From JAEUMD01 sp937950105 (lineage in GTDB: Bacteria; Pseudomonadota; Alphaproteobacteria; Rhizobiales; Hyphomicrobiaceae), in contig DAISIT010000005.1 in assembly GCA_036821845.1 (NCBI GenBank), forward strand, positions 1-64,000: 64,000 nucleotides of DNA, read 5' to 3'. Of this stretch, positions 24,809 to 33,795 are shown piece after piece. Position numbers and translations under genes: made by a program. Position 1 is the first letter of the stretch. The number at the start of each line of letters is the position of its first letter. Below the pieces are notes generated by a model, which worked only from the letters and a program-made list of their open reading frames with translations, searched no databases and was not told the origin of the DNA.

Positions 24809-25933
24809 GTGACGACATCGCCCATTCCACCCGCCGCTCCACCGCCGCGCGACCTGCTGGTGCTCGGCATCGAGACGAGCTGCGACGAGACGGCGGCGGC
24901 CATCGTGCGCCGCCGTGCGGATGGCAGCGGCGAGATTCTGTCGAGCGTCGTGCGCTCGCAGTGGGAACAGCATCGCGCCTTCGGCGGCGTCGTGCCGGAA
25001 ATCGCCGCGCGCGCCCACGTCGAATGTCTCGACACGCTCATCAGCGAAGCCGCGCGCACGGCCGGCATCACACTGGACGACCTCGACGCCATCGCCGCCA
25101 CGGCCGGCCCGGGCCTGATCGGCGGTCTCATCGTCGGCCTCGTCACCGCCAAGGCACTGGGCTTGGCGCTCGGCAAGCCGGTGATCGCCGTCAACCACCT
25201 CGAGGCGCACGCGCTCACCGTCGGCCTCACCGACGGTCTCGCACCGCCCTATCTGCTGCTGCTCGTCTCGGGCGGCCACACGCAACTGATCCTCGTCGAA
25301 GGCATCGGCCGCTATCGCCGGCTCGGCACCACCATCGACGACGCGCTCGGCGAGGCCTTCGACAAGACCGCCAAGCTGATCGGCCTCGCCATGCCCGGCG
25401 GCCCCTCGGTCGAGCGCGCCGCTCGGTCCGGCGACGCCGCGCGCTTTTCCCTTCCCCGTCCCATGCTCGGCCGCCCGGAACCGCACTTCTCGTTCGCGGG
25501 GCTCAAGACGGCCGTCCGCCAGCAGGCACTCGCCATCGCCCCCCTCACCGACCAGGATGTCGCCGACCTCTGCGCCAGCTTTCAGGCCGCCGTCACCGAG
25601 GCGGTCGCCGACCGCACGCGCCGCGCCATGGACATCGCCGAGGAGATCCTGCCGGTGTCGAGCGGCCGTCATCTCGTCGTAGCCGGCGGCGTCGCCGCGA
25701 ACCTCGCGCTGCGCGCCGCGCTGACCACGCTGGCAGACACGCGCAGGTATTCGTTCCACGCACCGCCGATCGCGCTCTGCGGCGACAACGCCGCCATGAT
25801 CGCCTGGACTGGCGCGGAACGCCTGACGCACGGTCTCGTCGATCCGGCCGACGACCGCGCCCGCCCGCGTTGGCCTCTCGATGCCGCCGCCACACCCGCC
25901 CTCGGTGCCGGCCTCAAGGGCGCCAAAGCCTAG
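24809..25933 (+). CDS. tsaD: tRNA N6-threonylcarbamoyladenosine transferase TsaD
   Basis: This 374-residue ASKHA-fold enzyme transfers the threonylcarbamoyl group to A37 of ANN-decoding tRNAs with TsaB, TsaE and TsaC. The N-terminal LGIETSCDETAAA, the metal-binding HLEAH (H130, H134), the LVSGGHTQL segment and the C-terminal CGDNAAMIAW are all present. A GTG at 24809 is proposed as start; an ATG at 24773 adds twelve residues read from repeat DNA and is less likely. It is divergent from hemC and starts the tsaD-DUF2189-gpsA series, an order frequent in alphaproteobacteria. Confidence 0.95.
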   Translation: MTTSPIPPAAPPPRDLLVLGIETSCDETAAAIVRRRADGSGEILSSVVRSQWEQHRAFGGVVPEIAARAHVECLDTLISEAARTAGITLDDLDAIAATAGPGLIGGLIVGLVTAKALGLALGKPVIAVNHLEAHALTVGLTDGLAPPYLLLLVSGGHTQLILVEGIGRYRRLGTTIDDALGEAFDKTAKLIGLAMPGGPSVERAARSGDAARFSLPRPMLGRPEPHFSFAGLKTAVRQQALAIAPLTDQDVADLCASFQAAVTEAVADRTRRAMDIAEEILPVSSGRHLVVAGGVAANLALRAALTTLADTRRYSFHAPPIALCGDNAAMIAWTGAERLTHGLVDPADDRARPRWPLDAAATPALGAGLKGAKA

Positions 25934-26130
25934 CTTCACACCGTCTGATACTCGGCGCCCAGCGCCCCGGAGTGTCGCCCGACGCTTGCGGAAAACCGCC
26001 GTCAGCGGGCGGCTGAGCCACGTCAGCAGAGGCAGCGCGACGGCCTTCCAAACCACGACATGGGTGTGCCAGAATGTCGCGGGCGCGCGCGTCCGGCAGA
26101 GCGCGCGAATCGACCGACAGCGAGGCGCAA

Positions 26131-26982
26131 ATGAACACCGCGATCTCAGGCAAGCGCGACCCCGTCGTGCGCACCATCACCCGTAACGACCTCGTCGAAT
26201 CCTTCGCCGCCGGCCTGCGCGATTTCCAGCGGGCACCGCGATTCGGGCTGCTGCTCGGCACGTTCGTCGCGGTCGGCGGCATTCTCATCGTGGCGAGCCT
26301 CACCGCGCTCAAGATGGTCTACCTCGCCTACCCCATCGCCGCCGGCTTCGCGATCATCGCCCCGCATCTGGCGACCGGCCTCTACGTCGTCAGCCGCGAA
26401 CTCGAGCACGGGCGTCCCGCGCCCGGCCTCGGCTTCATCTGGCGCACCGTCATGAACCGAAGCGAGGTGCGATGGATGGGCTTCGTCACGCTCTTCATTT
26501 TCATCATGTGGATGTATCAGGTGCGCTTTCTCATGGCGATTTTCCTCGGCATGAGCGGCGCGGATGCCAGCCTGCGCGAATTCCTGACGATGATCCTCAC
26601 GACCAGCGAGGGCCTGACGTTCCTCGCCATCGGCAACCTCGTGGGGGCGGCGATCTCTCTGCTCATTTTCACGCTGACGGTGGTGTCCTTCCCGCTCGTG
26701 CTCGACCGCGATGTCGATCTGGTGACGGCCATGGTCACCAGCGTCCGGGCGGTGGCGGCGAGCCCGGGCCCGATGATCGGCTGGGCGGCGATCATCGTCG
26801 TGACACTGGTGATTTCGGCATTGCCGATGTTCGTCGGCCTGATCGTCACGCTGCCGGTCCTCGGCCACACGACCTGGCACCTCTACCGCCGCGTCGTCGT
26901 GCCCGAGGGCGAGGCGTCCGCGGCAGGCGCGCCTGCCGCCCTGCCCGATCTTTCGATGCCGTCGGCGCCGATGCGGCTCTGA
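26131..26982 (+). CDS. DUF2189 integral membrane protein
   Basis: This is a 283-residue inner-membrane protein with about six hydrophobic helices (for example 44-66, 69-90, 114-140, 163-195 and 212-250). The FAAGLRDFQRAPRFGLLLG start and GWAAIIVVTLVIS-type ending fit DUF2189, a family often encoded near cytochrome oxidase or gpsA genes in alphaproteobacteria. Its function is unknown. The ATG at 26131 has GAGG about 7 nt upstream. The ~200 bp between tsaD and this gene hold no other gene. Confidence 0.82.
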   Translation: MNTAISGKRDPVVRTITRNDLVESFAAGLRDFQRAPRFGLLLGTFVAVGGILIVASLTALKMVYLAYPIAAGFAIIAPHLATGLYVVSRELEHGRPAPGLGFIWRTVMNRSEVRWMGFVTLFIFIMWMYQVRFLMAIFLGMSGADASLREFLTMILTTSEGLTFLAIGNLVGAAISLLIFTLTVVSFPLVLDRDVDLVTAMVTSVRAVAASPGPMIGWAAIIVVTLVISALPMFVGLIVTLPVLGHTTWHLYRRVVVPEGEASAAGAPAALPDLSMPSAPMRL

Positions 26983-27126
26983 AAACGACAGCGCCACAGG
27001 CTTTGGCGTCCGCACTCCAGCCCAGCGCCCCCGACTGAACCGAACAGACCGGCTCGGTCCGGCGCGGGGTGCGGCGCTTGGTACCCGTGTGGTAAGACGG
27101 CGCGCGGACAGGACAAGGGGGCGGCC

Positions 27127-28116
27127 ATGGACAGCGTCGGTGTGATCGGGGGCGGCGCGTGGGGCACGGCGCTGGCGCAGACGCAGCGTCTCGCCGGGCG
27201 CAAGGCGACGCTGTGGGCGCGCGAGGCCGAGGTGGTCGCCGACATCAACGAGCGCCACGTCAACGCGCTGTTCCTGCCGGGCGTGGAGCTCGATGCCGGC
27301 CTCACCGCGACCAGCGACCTTGCCGGCATTGCCGCCTCGGACATCATCCTGATGGTGGCGCCGGCCCAGCACGTCCGCGCCGTCGCGCGCGATCTGCGCC
27401 CGCTGCTGCGCCCCGGCCACATCGTCGTCAACTGCGCCAAGGGCATCGAACAGGCGACCGGCAAGCTGATGGGCGAGGTGCTGGCCGAGGCGCTGCCCGA
27501 GGCCTCGCTCGCCGTGCTTTCGGGCCCGAGCTTCGCGGCGGATGTGGCGCGCGGCCTGCCGACGGCGCTGACCATCGCCACCGAGCGCGAGGACCTCGGC
27601 CGCCGTCTCGCGGAGTCGCTCGGCTACCGCCAGTTCCGCCTCTACTGGTCGCGCGACCCGGTCGGCGCCGAGATCGGCGGCGCGGTCAAGAACGTGCTCG
27701 CCATCGCCGCCGGCATCGTCGCCGGCAAGGGCCTCGGCGCCAGCGCGCATGCCGCCCTCGTCGCGCGTGGCTTCGCAGAGTTGCGCCGCTTCGGCCAGGC
27801 GTTCGGGGCCGAGCCCGAGACGTTGATGGGCCTCTCCGGCCTGGGAGACCTGATCCTCACCTGCGGCAGCCCGCAATCGCGCAACATGAGCCTCGGGCGC
27901 GCGCTCGGCGAGGGCCGGTCGATCGACGAAATCCTCGGCGCGCGCCGCGCCGTGACGGAAGGCGTGTGGACCGCCGCCGCCGTCGTCCGCCTCGCCCGTG
28001 AGCGCGGGATCGAGATGCCGATCGCGGAGGCGGTTCACGCCATCGTCGAGGCCCGCGCCAGCGTCGACGACGCCATCGCCGCCCTTCTCGCCCGCCCCTT
28101 CAAGGCCGAGGGGTGA
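27127..28116 (+). CDS. gpsA: NAD(P)-dependent glycerol-3-phosphate dehydrogenase
   Basis: This 329-residue enzyme reduces dihydroxyacetone phosphate to sn-glycerol 3-phosphate for phospholipid synthesis. The nucleotide-binding GGGAWGTAL starts at about residue 8, CAKGIEQ follows, and the catalytic lysine is K188 in GGAVKNVLAIAAG. The substrate site GLSGLGDLILTC and the C-terminal helical domain are present. The ATG at 27127 has AAGGGGG about 7 nt upstream. Confidence 0.95.
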   Translation: MDSVGVIGGGAWGTALAQTQRLAGRKATLWAREAEVVADINERHVNALFLPGVELDAGLTATSDLAGIAASDIILMVAPAQHVRAVARDLRPLLRPGHIVVNCAKGIEQATGKLMGEVLAEALPEASLAVLSGPSFAADVARGLPTALTIATEREDLGRRLAESLGYRQFRLYWSRDPVGAEIGGAVKNVLAIAAGIVAGKGLGASAHAALVARGFAELRRFGQAFGAEPETLMGLSGLGDLILTCGSPQSRNMSLGRALGEGRSIDEILGARRAVTEGVWTAAAVVRLARERGIEMPIAEAVHAIVEARASVDDAIAALLARPFKAEG

Positions 28117-28184
28117 GGCCACGCTCGTGCTTGCCCTGTCGGGGCGGACCCGCTATCCACCAACGGACCTAGCGGAGGCGCGCT

Positions 28185-28889
28185 GTGACCGAACCCGGCC
28201 GACAAAAGAGCGAGTTCGACGACTACGCCACATCCTACGAGGCGACCGTCAACAAGTCGCTGGCGTTCACCGGACTCAAGGTCGACCTGTTCACCAAAAT
28301 CAAGGCCGACTACATCAAGGCGGTGTTGGCGGAGGAATTCACCCATCCCGGGCGCGTCGATGCTCTCGACATCGGTTGTGGCGTCGGCACCATTCATCCT
28401 CACATCCTGCAAAGTCTCGGAACACTGAGCGGCGTCGACGTCTCCGTCGACAGCATCACGCGCGCCCGTGCCGACCATCCAGGCGTGCGCTATGAAGCTT
28501 ACGATGGCAATCGTCTACCATTCGCAGACGCGAGCTTCGACCTCGCCTACACCATCTGCGTCATGCATCACGTACCGCCCGCACAGTGGACCGCATTCGC
28601 GGCTGAGATGAAACGTGTGCTCCGCCCGGAAGGCGTCGCGCTGGTTTTCGAGCACAATCCGTACAATCTTCTGACGCGCTACACCGTGGCGCGCTGCGAG
28701 TTCGACGCCGACGCCGTGCTGCTTTCGGCTCGCAAGACCGAGGCGCTCCTTTCCGGCGCCGGGTTCAAGGACGTCGCTACCCGCTACATCGCCGCCATTC
28801 CCGCCACCGGCCCCCTGGTTCGTAGCGTCGAGGGGGCGATCTCACGAATGCCTCTGGGCGCCCAGTATTTCACAAGAGGCCGAACGTGA
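28185..28889 (+). CDS. class I SAM-dependent methyltransferase
   Basis: This is a 234-residue Rossmann-fold methyltransferase. Motif I is DIGCGVG (62-68), an acidic residue follows at the end of strand 2 (SGVDVS), and the post-I and motif III regions are NRLPFADASFDLAYTI and VLRPEGVALVFEH. It starts with GTG behind a GGAGG site and its stop overlaps the GTG of the gtrA-like gene (GTGA). The acceptor is unknown; its operon partners suggest a glycan or lipid-linked sugar. DNA here is less GC-rich than in the flanking core genes, with more A/T in third positions, suggesting acquisition. Confidence 0.82.
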   Translation: MTEPGRQKSEFDDYATSYEATVNKSLAFTGLKVDLFTKIKADYIKAVLAEEFTHPGRVDALDIGCGVGTIHPHILQSLGTLSGVDVSVDSITRARADHPGVRYEAYDGNRLPFADASFDLAYTICVMHHVPPAQWTAFAAEMKRVLRPEGVALVFEHNPYNLLTRYTVARCEFDADAVLLSARKTEALLSGAGFKDVATRYIAAIPATGPLVRSVEGAISRMPLGAQYFTRGRT

Positions 28890-29341
28890 ACCGCAGCCGC
28901 GATTGCGACGAGACTGGTTCTCCATCGGGCGTCGCAACTGCGCTGCCGTCGAGCCACGAGTTCACCAAGATCATTCGCTTCGTCGGCGTCGGCATGTTGA
29001 GTGCCGCCGTCTACGCGCTGGCGACGGCGCTAGCCATTTCGGTGCTAGGCGCCGACGCCACGCTCGCCAGTGCCGCCGGCTACGCCATCGCGATCCCCGT
29101 CAACTTCGTGCTCCAGCGCAGCTACTCCTTCAACTCGAAGGGCGCGCTGAAAGTCGAAGCACCGAAGTACTCGGTTGTGCAAGGAGCCAATCTTCTGTTG
29201 TCGGCCGCCGCGATGGCTGTCGTGGTCGAGGGACTGGGACTGCACTACGCCTACGGCATGATCGCCGTTATAGCGACCATACCCATTCTTACCTACCTCG
29301 CAATGAACCAATGGGTATTCACGCGTCAGCAGTCTCGCTGA
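28886..29341 (+). CDS. GtrA-family membrane protein
   Basis: This 151-residue protein has four membrane helices (about 30-52, 56-76, 94-113 and 118-136). The motifs FVGVGMLSAAVY, AIPVNFVLQRSYSF and the C-terminal MNQWVFTR are typical of GtrA proteins. These are thought to help move polyprenyl-phosphate-linked sugars across the inner membrane. The GTG start overlaps the methyltransferase stop, so the genes are translationally coupled. The GT2 gene follows by 49 bp. Confidence 0.87.
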   Translation: MNRSRDCDETGSPSGVATALPSSHEFTKIIRFVGVGMLSAAVYALATALAISVLGADATLASAAGYAIAIPVNFVLQRSYSFNSKGALKVEAPKYSVVQGANLLLSAAAMAVVVEGLGLHYAYGMIAVIATIPILTYLAMNQWVFTRQQSR

Positions 29342-29390
29342 GAAGACCAACTTCGCTGGCGAACCCGCAACCCTCTCCGCCGATGCCGCA

Positions 29391-30410
29391 ATGACGATAG
29401 AACCGACCAGCACAGTCATCACAGTCTCGGTCGTCGTGCCGGTCTATTCCGGTGAACGCTACATCGAAAAGCTGATTGGAGAGATCGAAGCGGTGCGTAA
29501 TGCGTGGGCGGCTTCGGGACGACCGTTCTTCCTCTCGGAGGTCGTGCTGGTCGATGACTGCGCACGCGACGGCTCGCCCGAGATCATCGATCGGCTGGCA
29601 GCAAAGCACGCTTGGGTGACCGCACTCCACCTCGGACGGAACAGCGGCCAGCACGCAGCGACCGCAGCCGGTATTCTTTACACCTCTGGCGACTGGGTGG
29701 TGACCCTGGACGAGGACCTGCAGCATCCACCGTCGCGCATCGTCGACCTCTTGCGCACGGCTGCGGAGCGCAGCAGCGACATCGTCTACGCCAATGCGCA
29801 GGGCCGCATCCACGGCGCGTTCCGCGATTTCGCCTCGCGCAGCTACAAGCGTCTGATCTGCTGGTTGGCCAACAGCCCGCATGCGGTGCACTTCAACAGC
29901 TTTCGCCTGATGCGCGGCCCGGTCGCGCGAGCGGCGTCGAGCGTATGTTCCTATGATACCTACTTTGATGTGGCGCTGTCGTGGTTCACCGGACGAGTCG
30001 GAAGCGTCGAGATGACCCTGACCGACGAACGTTTCCAGCACTCGAAGAGCAGCGGCTACAGTCTGCTGCGGCTGCTCTCGCATGCGCGCAAGCTGTTGTT
30101 CTCGAACCAGCTCAAGGTGCTGCGGCTCGGCACCGGCATTGGTATTGCCATCGTGGCGGCGAGCGCGCTGCTGGCCGCCTGGGTTCTGCTAGCGAAGCTG
30201 ATCAATCCAAGCGTCTTTCCAATTCAGGGTTGGACGTCACTCATGCTGACGACGATGTTCCTTGGCGGTCTCATCCTTCTGATGCTTGGCATCGTGCTCG
30301 AGTACATGTCGGTCCTGATTTTGCGCGCGCATGGCCGCCCTCTCTATTTCGTAATCGACCGCTCGAGCGATGCTGTCCTGCGCGGTCACTTCGCGGACGC
30401 CGGCCCATGA
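29391..30410 (+). CDS. GT2 glycosyltransferase with C-terminal membrane helices (GtrB-like)
   Basis: This 339-residue enzyme has a GT-A domain (about 10-230) with VSVVVPVYSGE, the VLVDDCARDGS motif and the metal-binding DEDLQHPP, then two membrane helices (about 245-270 and 281-308). This layout fits the dolichol-phosphate-mannose synthase/GtrB/ArnC group, which charges a polyprenyl phosphate with a sugar. Next to a GtrA protein this suggests a lipid-linked sugar donor for modifying surface glycan. Its stop codon overlaps the start of the next gene (ATGA). Confidence 0.87.
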   Translation: MTIEPTSTVITVSVVVPVYSGERYIEKLIGEIEAVRNAWAASGRPFFLSEVVLVDDCARDGSPEIIDRLAAKHAWVTALHLGRNSGQHAATAAGILYTSGDWVVTLDEDLQHPPSRIVDLLRTAAERSSDIVYANAQGRIHGAFRDFASRSYKRLICWLANSPHAVHFNSFRLMRGPVARAASSVCSYDTYFDVALSWFTGRVGSVEMTLTDERFQHSKSSGYSLLRLLSHARKLLFSNQLKVLRLGTGIGIAIVAASALLAAWVLLAKLINPSVFPIQGWTSLMLTTMFLGGLILLMLGIVLEYMSVLILRAHGRPLYFVIDRSSDAVLRGHFADAGP

Positions 30411-31372
30411 TCTTGGCCTCAGGTCGGGCGCACGCGACCGGGCGACATCACGTCATCGCGCTGTTCGGCCTCGGTCTGATCGGCTCCGCGCTACAGCACG
30501 AACTGCGGCAACGGTTGATCGCGGCAAACGACCTTCTACCCTTCGGCTGGGGGCCGGCTGCACCCTTCGCGCTGCAGTCCGCAGCGATCGAACACGCGGT
30601 CGCGCGGCAAGCGACGAATCTCGACATAGCCGGCCAGCAGTCGCTCTTTGATTGTGTCTGGTGCGCGGGCGTCGGAGGTTTCGCAACTCCGGCCGAAACA
30701 TTCGAAACGGAACGCCGGGCTTTCGGCGCTGTGCTCGATTTCGCGAGACGGCTCGCCACCCGCCTGCCCGACTCCGAACACACCTTCCATTTGCTAAGCT
30801 CAGCCGGCGGTCTGTTCGAAGGCCGGCGCCATGTCAGTGGTTCGACACGGCCCGAGCCGCTGCGGCCCTACGGTCGTATAAAGCTCGAACAAGAGGCACT
30901 GACGCGCGATCTTCCGGGACGCATCAACACTCAGATCTACCGTCCGACCTCGGTCTACGGCTTTGCGCCGCGTGGTCGAACCGGCCTCGTCGCCGCTCTC
31001 GCAGGCGATGCCATCCGCCGCCGCACCACGCGCATTTTTGGCAATCCCAACACTATCCGCGATTATGTGTTCGCAGATGACATTGCCCGTTTCATCGCCG
31101 ACGCGGTCATCTACCGTGCGCCGTCCGCCACGCACTTACTGGCGAGCGGAAAACCCACCAGTGTGCTCGAGGTAGTCCGGCACGTCGAAGCCCGAATGCA
31201 GCGGTCACTCTACGTGCAGTTCGACACGACTCCGTCCAACGCTCGGGACATGAGCGTGGAGCACGGCAGCCTGCCACCGTCACTGCGCGCCACGCCGCTA
31301 CAGATCGGTATTGCAACGACTGCAGACCGCGTGATGCGCCACATGACCGGCCCGGCGCCGAGTGGAGGTTGA
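30407..31372 (+). CDS. NAD-dependent epimerase/dehydratase family protein
   Basis: This 321-residue extended short-chain dehydrogenase has a shortened nucleotide motif (LFGLGLIGSAL), Ser131/Ser132 in LLSSAGG and the catalytic pair Y155/K159 in YGRIK. The NTIRDYVFADDIARFI segment is typical of sugar-nucleotide epimerases. It would act on a nucleotide-sugar and is the last gene of the four-gene operon. The substrate cannot be predicted. No glycan polymerase or acceptor-transferring enzyme is present in the operon. Confidence 0.82.
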   Translation: MILASGRAHATGRHHVIALFGLGLIGSALQHELRQRLIAANDLLPFGWGPAAPFALQSAAIEHAVARQATNLDIAGQQSLFDCVWCAGVGGFATPAETFETERRAFGAVLDFARRLATRLPDSEHTFHLLSSAGGLFEGRRHVSGSTRPEPLRPYGRIKLEQEALTRDLPGRINTQIYRPTSVYGFAPRGRTGLVAALAGDAIRRRTTRIFGNPNTIRDYVFADDIARFIADAVIYRAPSATHLLASGKPTSVLEVVRHVEARMQRSLYVQFDTTPSNARDMSVEHGSLPPSLRATPLQIGIATTADRVMRHMTGPAPSGG

Positions 31373-31611
31373 GCCGCTCGGGTGCCCCGCGACCCTCTTG
31401 GCCCGAGCTCACGGGCGCCGCCGACCGGCAGCGCCCACGGCAGCCCCCGCCTCGACAAGGGCCCGCGTTTCAGCTATACGCGCCCGCACAAGAACTCCCC
31501 TCGAACGGGATCGCCCGCACCGGGCCGCACGAGCCGTGACCCGCTCCAGCCGCAAGGCAGGACGCGAGAGCGCGGCTCCTCTGCATTGATGAACAACAAG
31601 GAATCAAAGAA

Positions 31612-32262
31612 ATGAACATCATTCAGGAGCTCGAGCTCGAGCAGATCAAGGCGATCACCGCGAAGCGCGCCGTGCCGGAGTTCGGCCCCGGCGACACGCT
31701 CAAGGTGCTCGTCAAGGTGGTCGAGGGCAACAACACCCGCAACCAGGCCTACGAGGGCGTCTGCATCGCCCGTTCCGGCGCCGGCATCAACGAGAGCTTC
31801 ACCGTCCGCAAGATCTCCTACGGCGAGGGCGTGGAGCGCGTGTTCCCGATCTACTCGCCGTTCATCACCAACATCGAGGTCATCCGCCGTGGCCGCGTCC
31901 GCCGCGCGAAGCTCTACTACCTGCGTGGCCGCCGCGGTAAGGCCGCCCGTATCGTCGAGCGCACCGACGCCCGCGCCCGCCGCCTCAACGCCGCGTGGAA
32001 GGGCTTCAAGAAGCCGAAGGGCGAGGCCGACGACCTGACGCAGATCAACGGCATCGACACCGATCTGTTCGCCCGCCTGAAGCAGCTCAACCTGATGAAG
32101 CTGGAGCAGGTCGCCAACCTCTCGGACGACGACATCGCCAACGTCGAGGAAGCACTGCAGCTCGACGGCCGCATCGAGAAGGACGACTGGGTCGGCCAGG
32201 CCCAGCGCCTGATCGCCGAGGCCGCCGTCACCGAAGTTCCGGCCGAAGAGCCGAAGGCCTGA
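31612..32262 (+). CDS. rplS: 50S ribosomal protein L19 with C-terminal helical extension
   Basis: The first ~115 residues are a complete L19 (PEFGPGDTLKVLVKVVEG, RNQAYEGV, FTVRKISYGEGVERVFP, RRAKLYYLRGRRGKAARI). L19 sits at the 30S-50S interface. The protein is 216 residues, about 100 longer than usual. After a basic linker, residues about 137-205 form an extra domain (DLTQINGIDTDLFARL, LEQVANLSDDDIANVEEAL, GRIEKDDWVGQA). It resembles the helix-hairpin-helix-like domain added to L21 and to some NuoE proteins in Hyphomicrobiales. The usual upstream neighbour trmD is replaced here by the glycan operon. Confidence 0.93.
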   Translation: MNIIQELELEQIKAITAKRAVPEFGPGDTLKVLVKVVEGNNTRNQAYEGVCIARSGAGINESFTVRKISYGEGVERVFPIYSPFITNIEVIRRGRVRRAKLYYLRGRRGKAARIVERTDARARRLNAAWKGFKKPKGEADDLTQINGIDTDLFARLKQLNLMKLEQVANLSDDDIANVEEALQLDGRIEKDDWVGQAQRLIAEAAVTEVPAEEPKA

Positions 32263-32290
32263 TCGGCCCGCACGGTTTGCAGCAATAACG

Positions 32291-32320
32291 AAAGGCCCCG
32301 CTCGCGAGAGTGGGGCCTTT
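32291..32320. terminator. terminator after rplS, convergent position
   Basis: Arms AAAGGCCCCGCTC and GAGTGGGGCCTTT pair over 13 bp with one G-T pair and a GCGA loop, followed by GTCGTTG. It lies between rplS and the convergent dehydrogenase gene. Confidence 0.85.
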
Positions 32321-32355
32321 GTCGTTGTGCCATACCTTACAATTGGCGCGGAACG

Positions 32356-33426
32356 TCAGGCGATCTTGCGCCGATTCGTGGCGAGCCAGCCATCGACCAG
32401 AGCCACGGTTTCGTCGATTGCGGCAAGGCGCATGCCTTTCTGCGCCGCGATCGCCTGCACCAGCTTGTCGACGCGCTCGATGCTCTGCGCGCCGGCCGCC
32501 AGCGCACGCGCCGCTGACGACGGACTCAAAAGCGACTGCGCAGCGGCCGCGTACTTGTCGAACGGCACCATGTCCGCCGGGCTCGCGCCGAGCGTGACGC
32601 ACAGGCTCGCGACCCAGTCGTAGACCGCGCGCGATGCCGCGACATCGGAATGCACGGCGTCCCTGATCGGACGCATGCCATCCGCCTGCACGCAGCGGTA
32701 ATTGCCGGCCAGCAGCATCGCCCACTTCGCCATCGGCACGAAGATCGAGTCGTGCACCTTGAGCTTCACCGGCAGCTCCAGCATCTCGTCGCCGAACGGG
32801 TATCGCGCCGCGGCGATGTCCGCCTCCAGCCGCTCGAGGATCGCCGTATCGCCATCGGAAGCGAACCGCGCCGCCTTGAAGTTGGTCGGCAGCCGCACCT
32901 GCAGGACGTTGATTTTCTCGTCCGGCGGACGGAACGCCTGCGGATCGGGGCTGCACAGCGTGAACCTCGCCGGATCGAACCCGCTCCACACGCTCGGGTC
33001 CGTGTAGCAGTGCTGCAGCGCCGCCGAGTCGAGCCCCTTGATACGTTTGAGATAGGGCAGCGGCGGCATGTTCATGATCGACATCACCGGCACGCGCGAG
33101 CGGGCGACCGCCGCCAGCAGCTCACGCACGCCGGCCGCGCCGTACTGCGGTTCCTGCATGGCCAGCGCCACCAGATCGAAGCGCGAAGGATCGACGCCAC
33201 CCGGGGCCGAGGCCACGACCTTGCCCGGCAGGGTTTGCGTGTTGATCTCGACCAGTCCCGCCCGCCCCTTCACCGGCATGCGGACGATGGCGCCGTCGCG
33301 ATTGATGGCCTCGGCTTCGGCCGGGAGGCAGACCAGGGTCGCGTTGTGACCCGCACTTGCGATTTTTGCCCCGAGCAGCGAACCGTACGATGCCCCGAGA
33401 ATGAGAATGTCCAATGCTTTGTTCAT
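32356..33426 (-). CDS. ketopantoate-reductase-like dehydrogenase
   Basis: This 356-residue protein has a Rossmann start LILGASYGSLLGAKIA (8-23; G11, G15, G19). The overall plan is that of the ApbA/PanE/octopine dehydrogenase superfamily: an NAD(P) domain followed by a helical C-terminal domain (about 215-350, with KVHDSIFVPMAKWAMLLAGNYRC and KYAAAAQSLLSPSSAARAL). It is longer and more divergent than PanE, and no pantothenate genes are near, so the substrate is open. It is a single gene, convergent with rplS. Confidence 0.7.
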   Translation of the reverse strand: MNKALDILILGASYGSLLGAKIASAGHNATLVCLPAEAEAINRDGAIVRMPVKGRAGLVEINTQTLPGKVVASAPGGVDPSRFDLVALAMQEPQYGAAGVRELLAAVARSRVPVMSIMNMPPLPYLKRIKGLDSAALQHCYTDPSVWSGFDPARFTLCSPDPQAFRPPDEKINVLQVRLPTNFKAARFASDGDTAILERLEADIAAARYPFGDEMLELPVKLKVHDSIFVPMAKWAMLLAGNYRCVQADGMRPIRDAVHSDVAASRAVYDWVASLCVTLGASPADMVPFDKYAAAAQSLLSPSSAARALAAGAQSIERVDKLVQAIAAQKGMRLAAIDETVALVDGWLATNRRKIA

Positions 33427-33795
33427 GGCGTTTCGTCCTCCGTTATGGCGAACGACCGTCGGCGCATCGGTCTCCGTAAATCACTAGACACCAACTCGGA
33501 TATTTTCGCAGGTCACCAATTGTCGCAGTCCGATCTGGATCAACACCCTGATGCCGCTGGATTTCTGGCTTGGTGGATGCCTGATGGGCGGCGATGCAGA
33601 GTGCCTGATCGCTGGGCACACCTGCGCCGCGCGCCCGCCGTTCCAAGCGCCGACACCGGCGGATTTCGCCTCTGCTGCAGCCGCATCTCTCACCATGAGC
33701 TGAGGCCGCGCTCGCCCGGAGGGGCGTCTCTCCCGTACACTGCTGGCGAAAGGCCTCGCGGGGCGAATCGGCAATTTCGACGGCGGAGGGGCGCG
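33427..33795. other. intergenic region, nothing recognised
   Basis: This 369-bp region lies between two divergent genes. It is somewhat AT-richer around 33480-33550, which could hold promoters. No repeat, RNA or coding signal was recognised. Confidence 0.4.
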
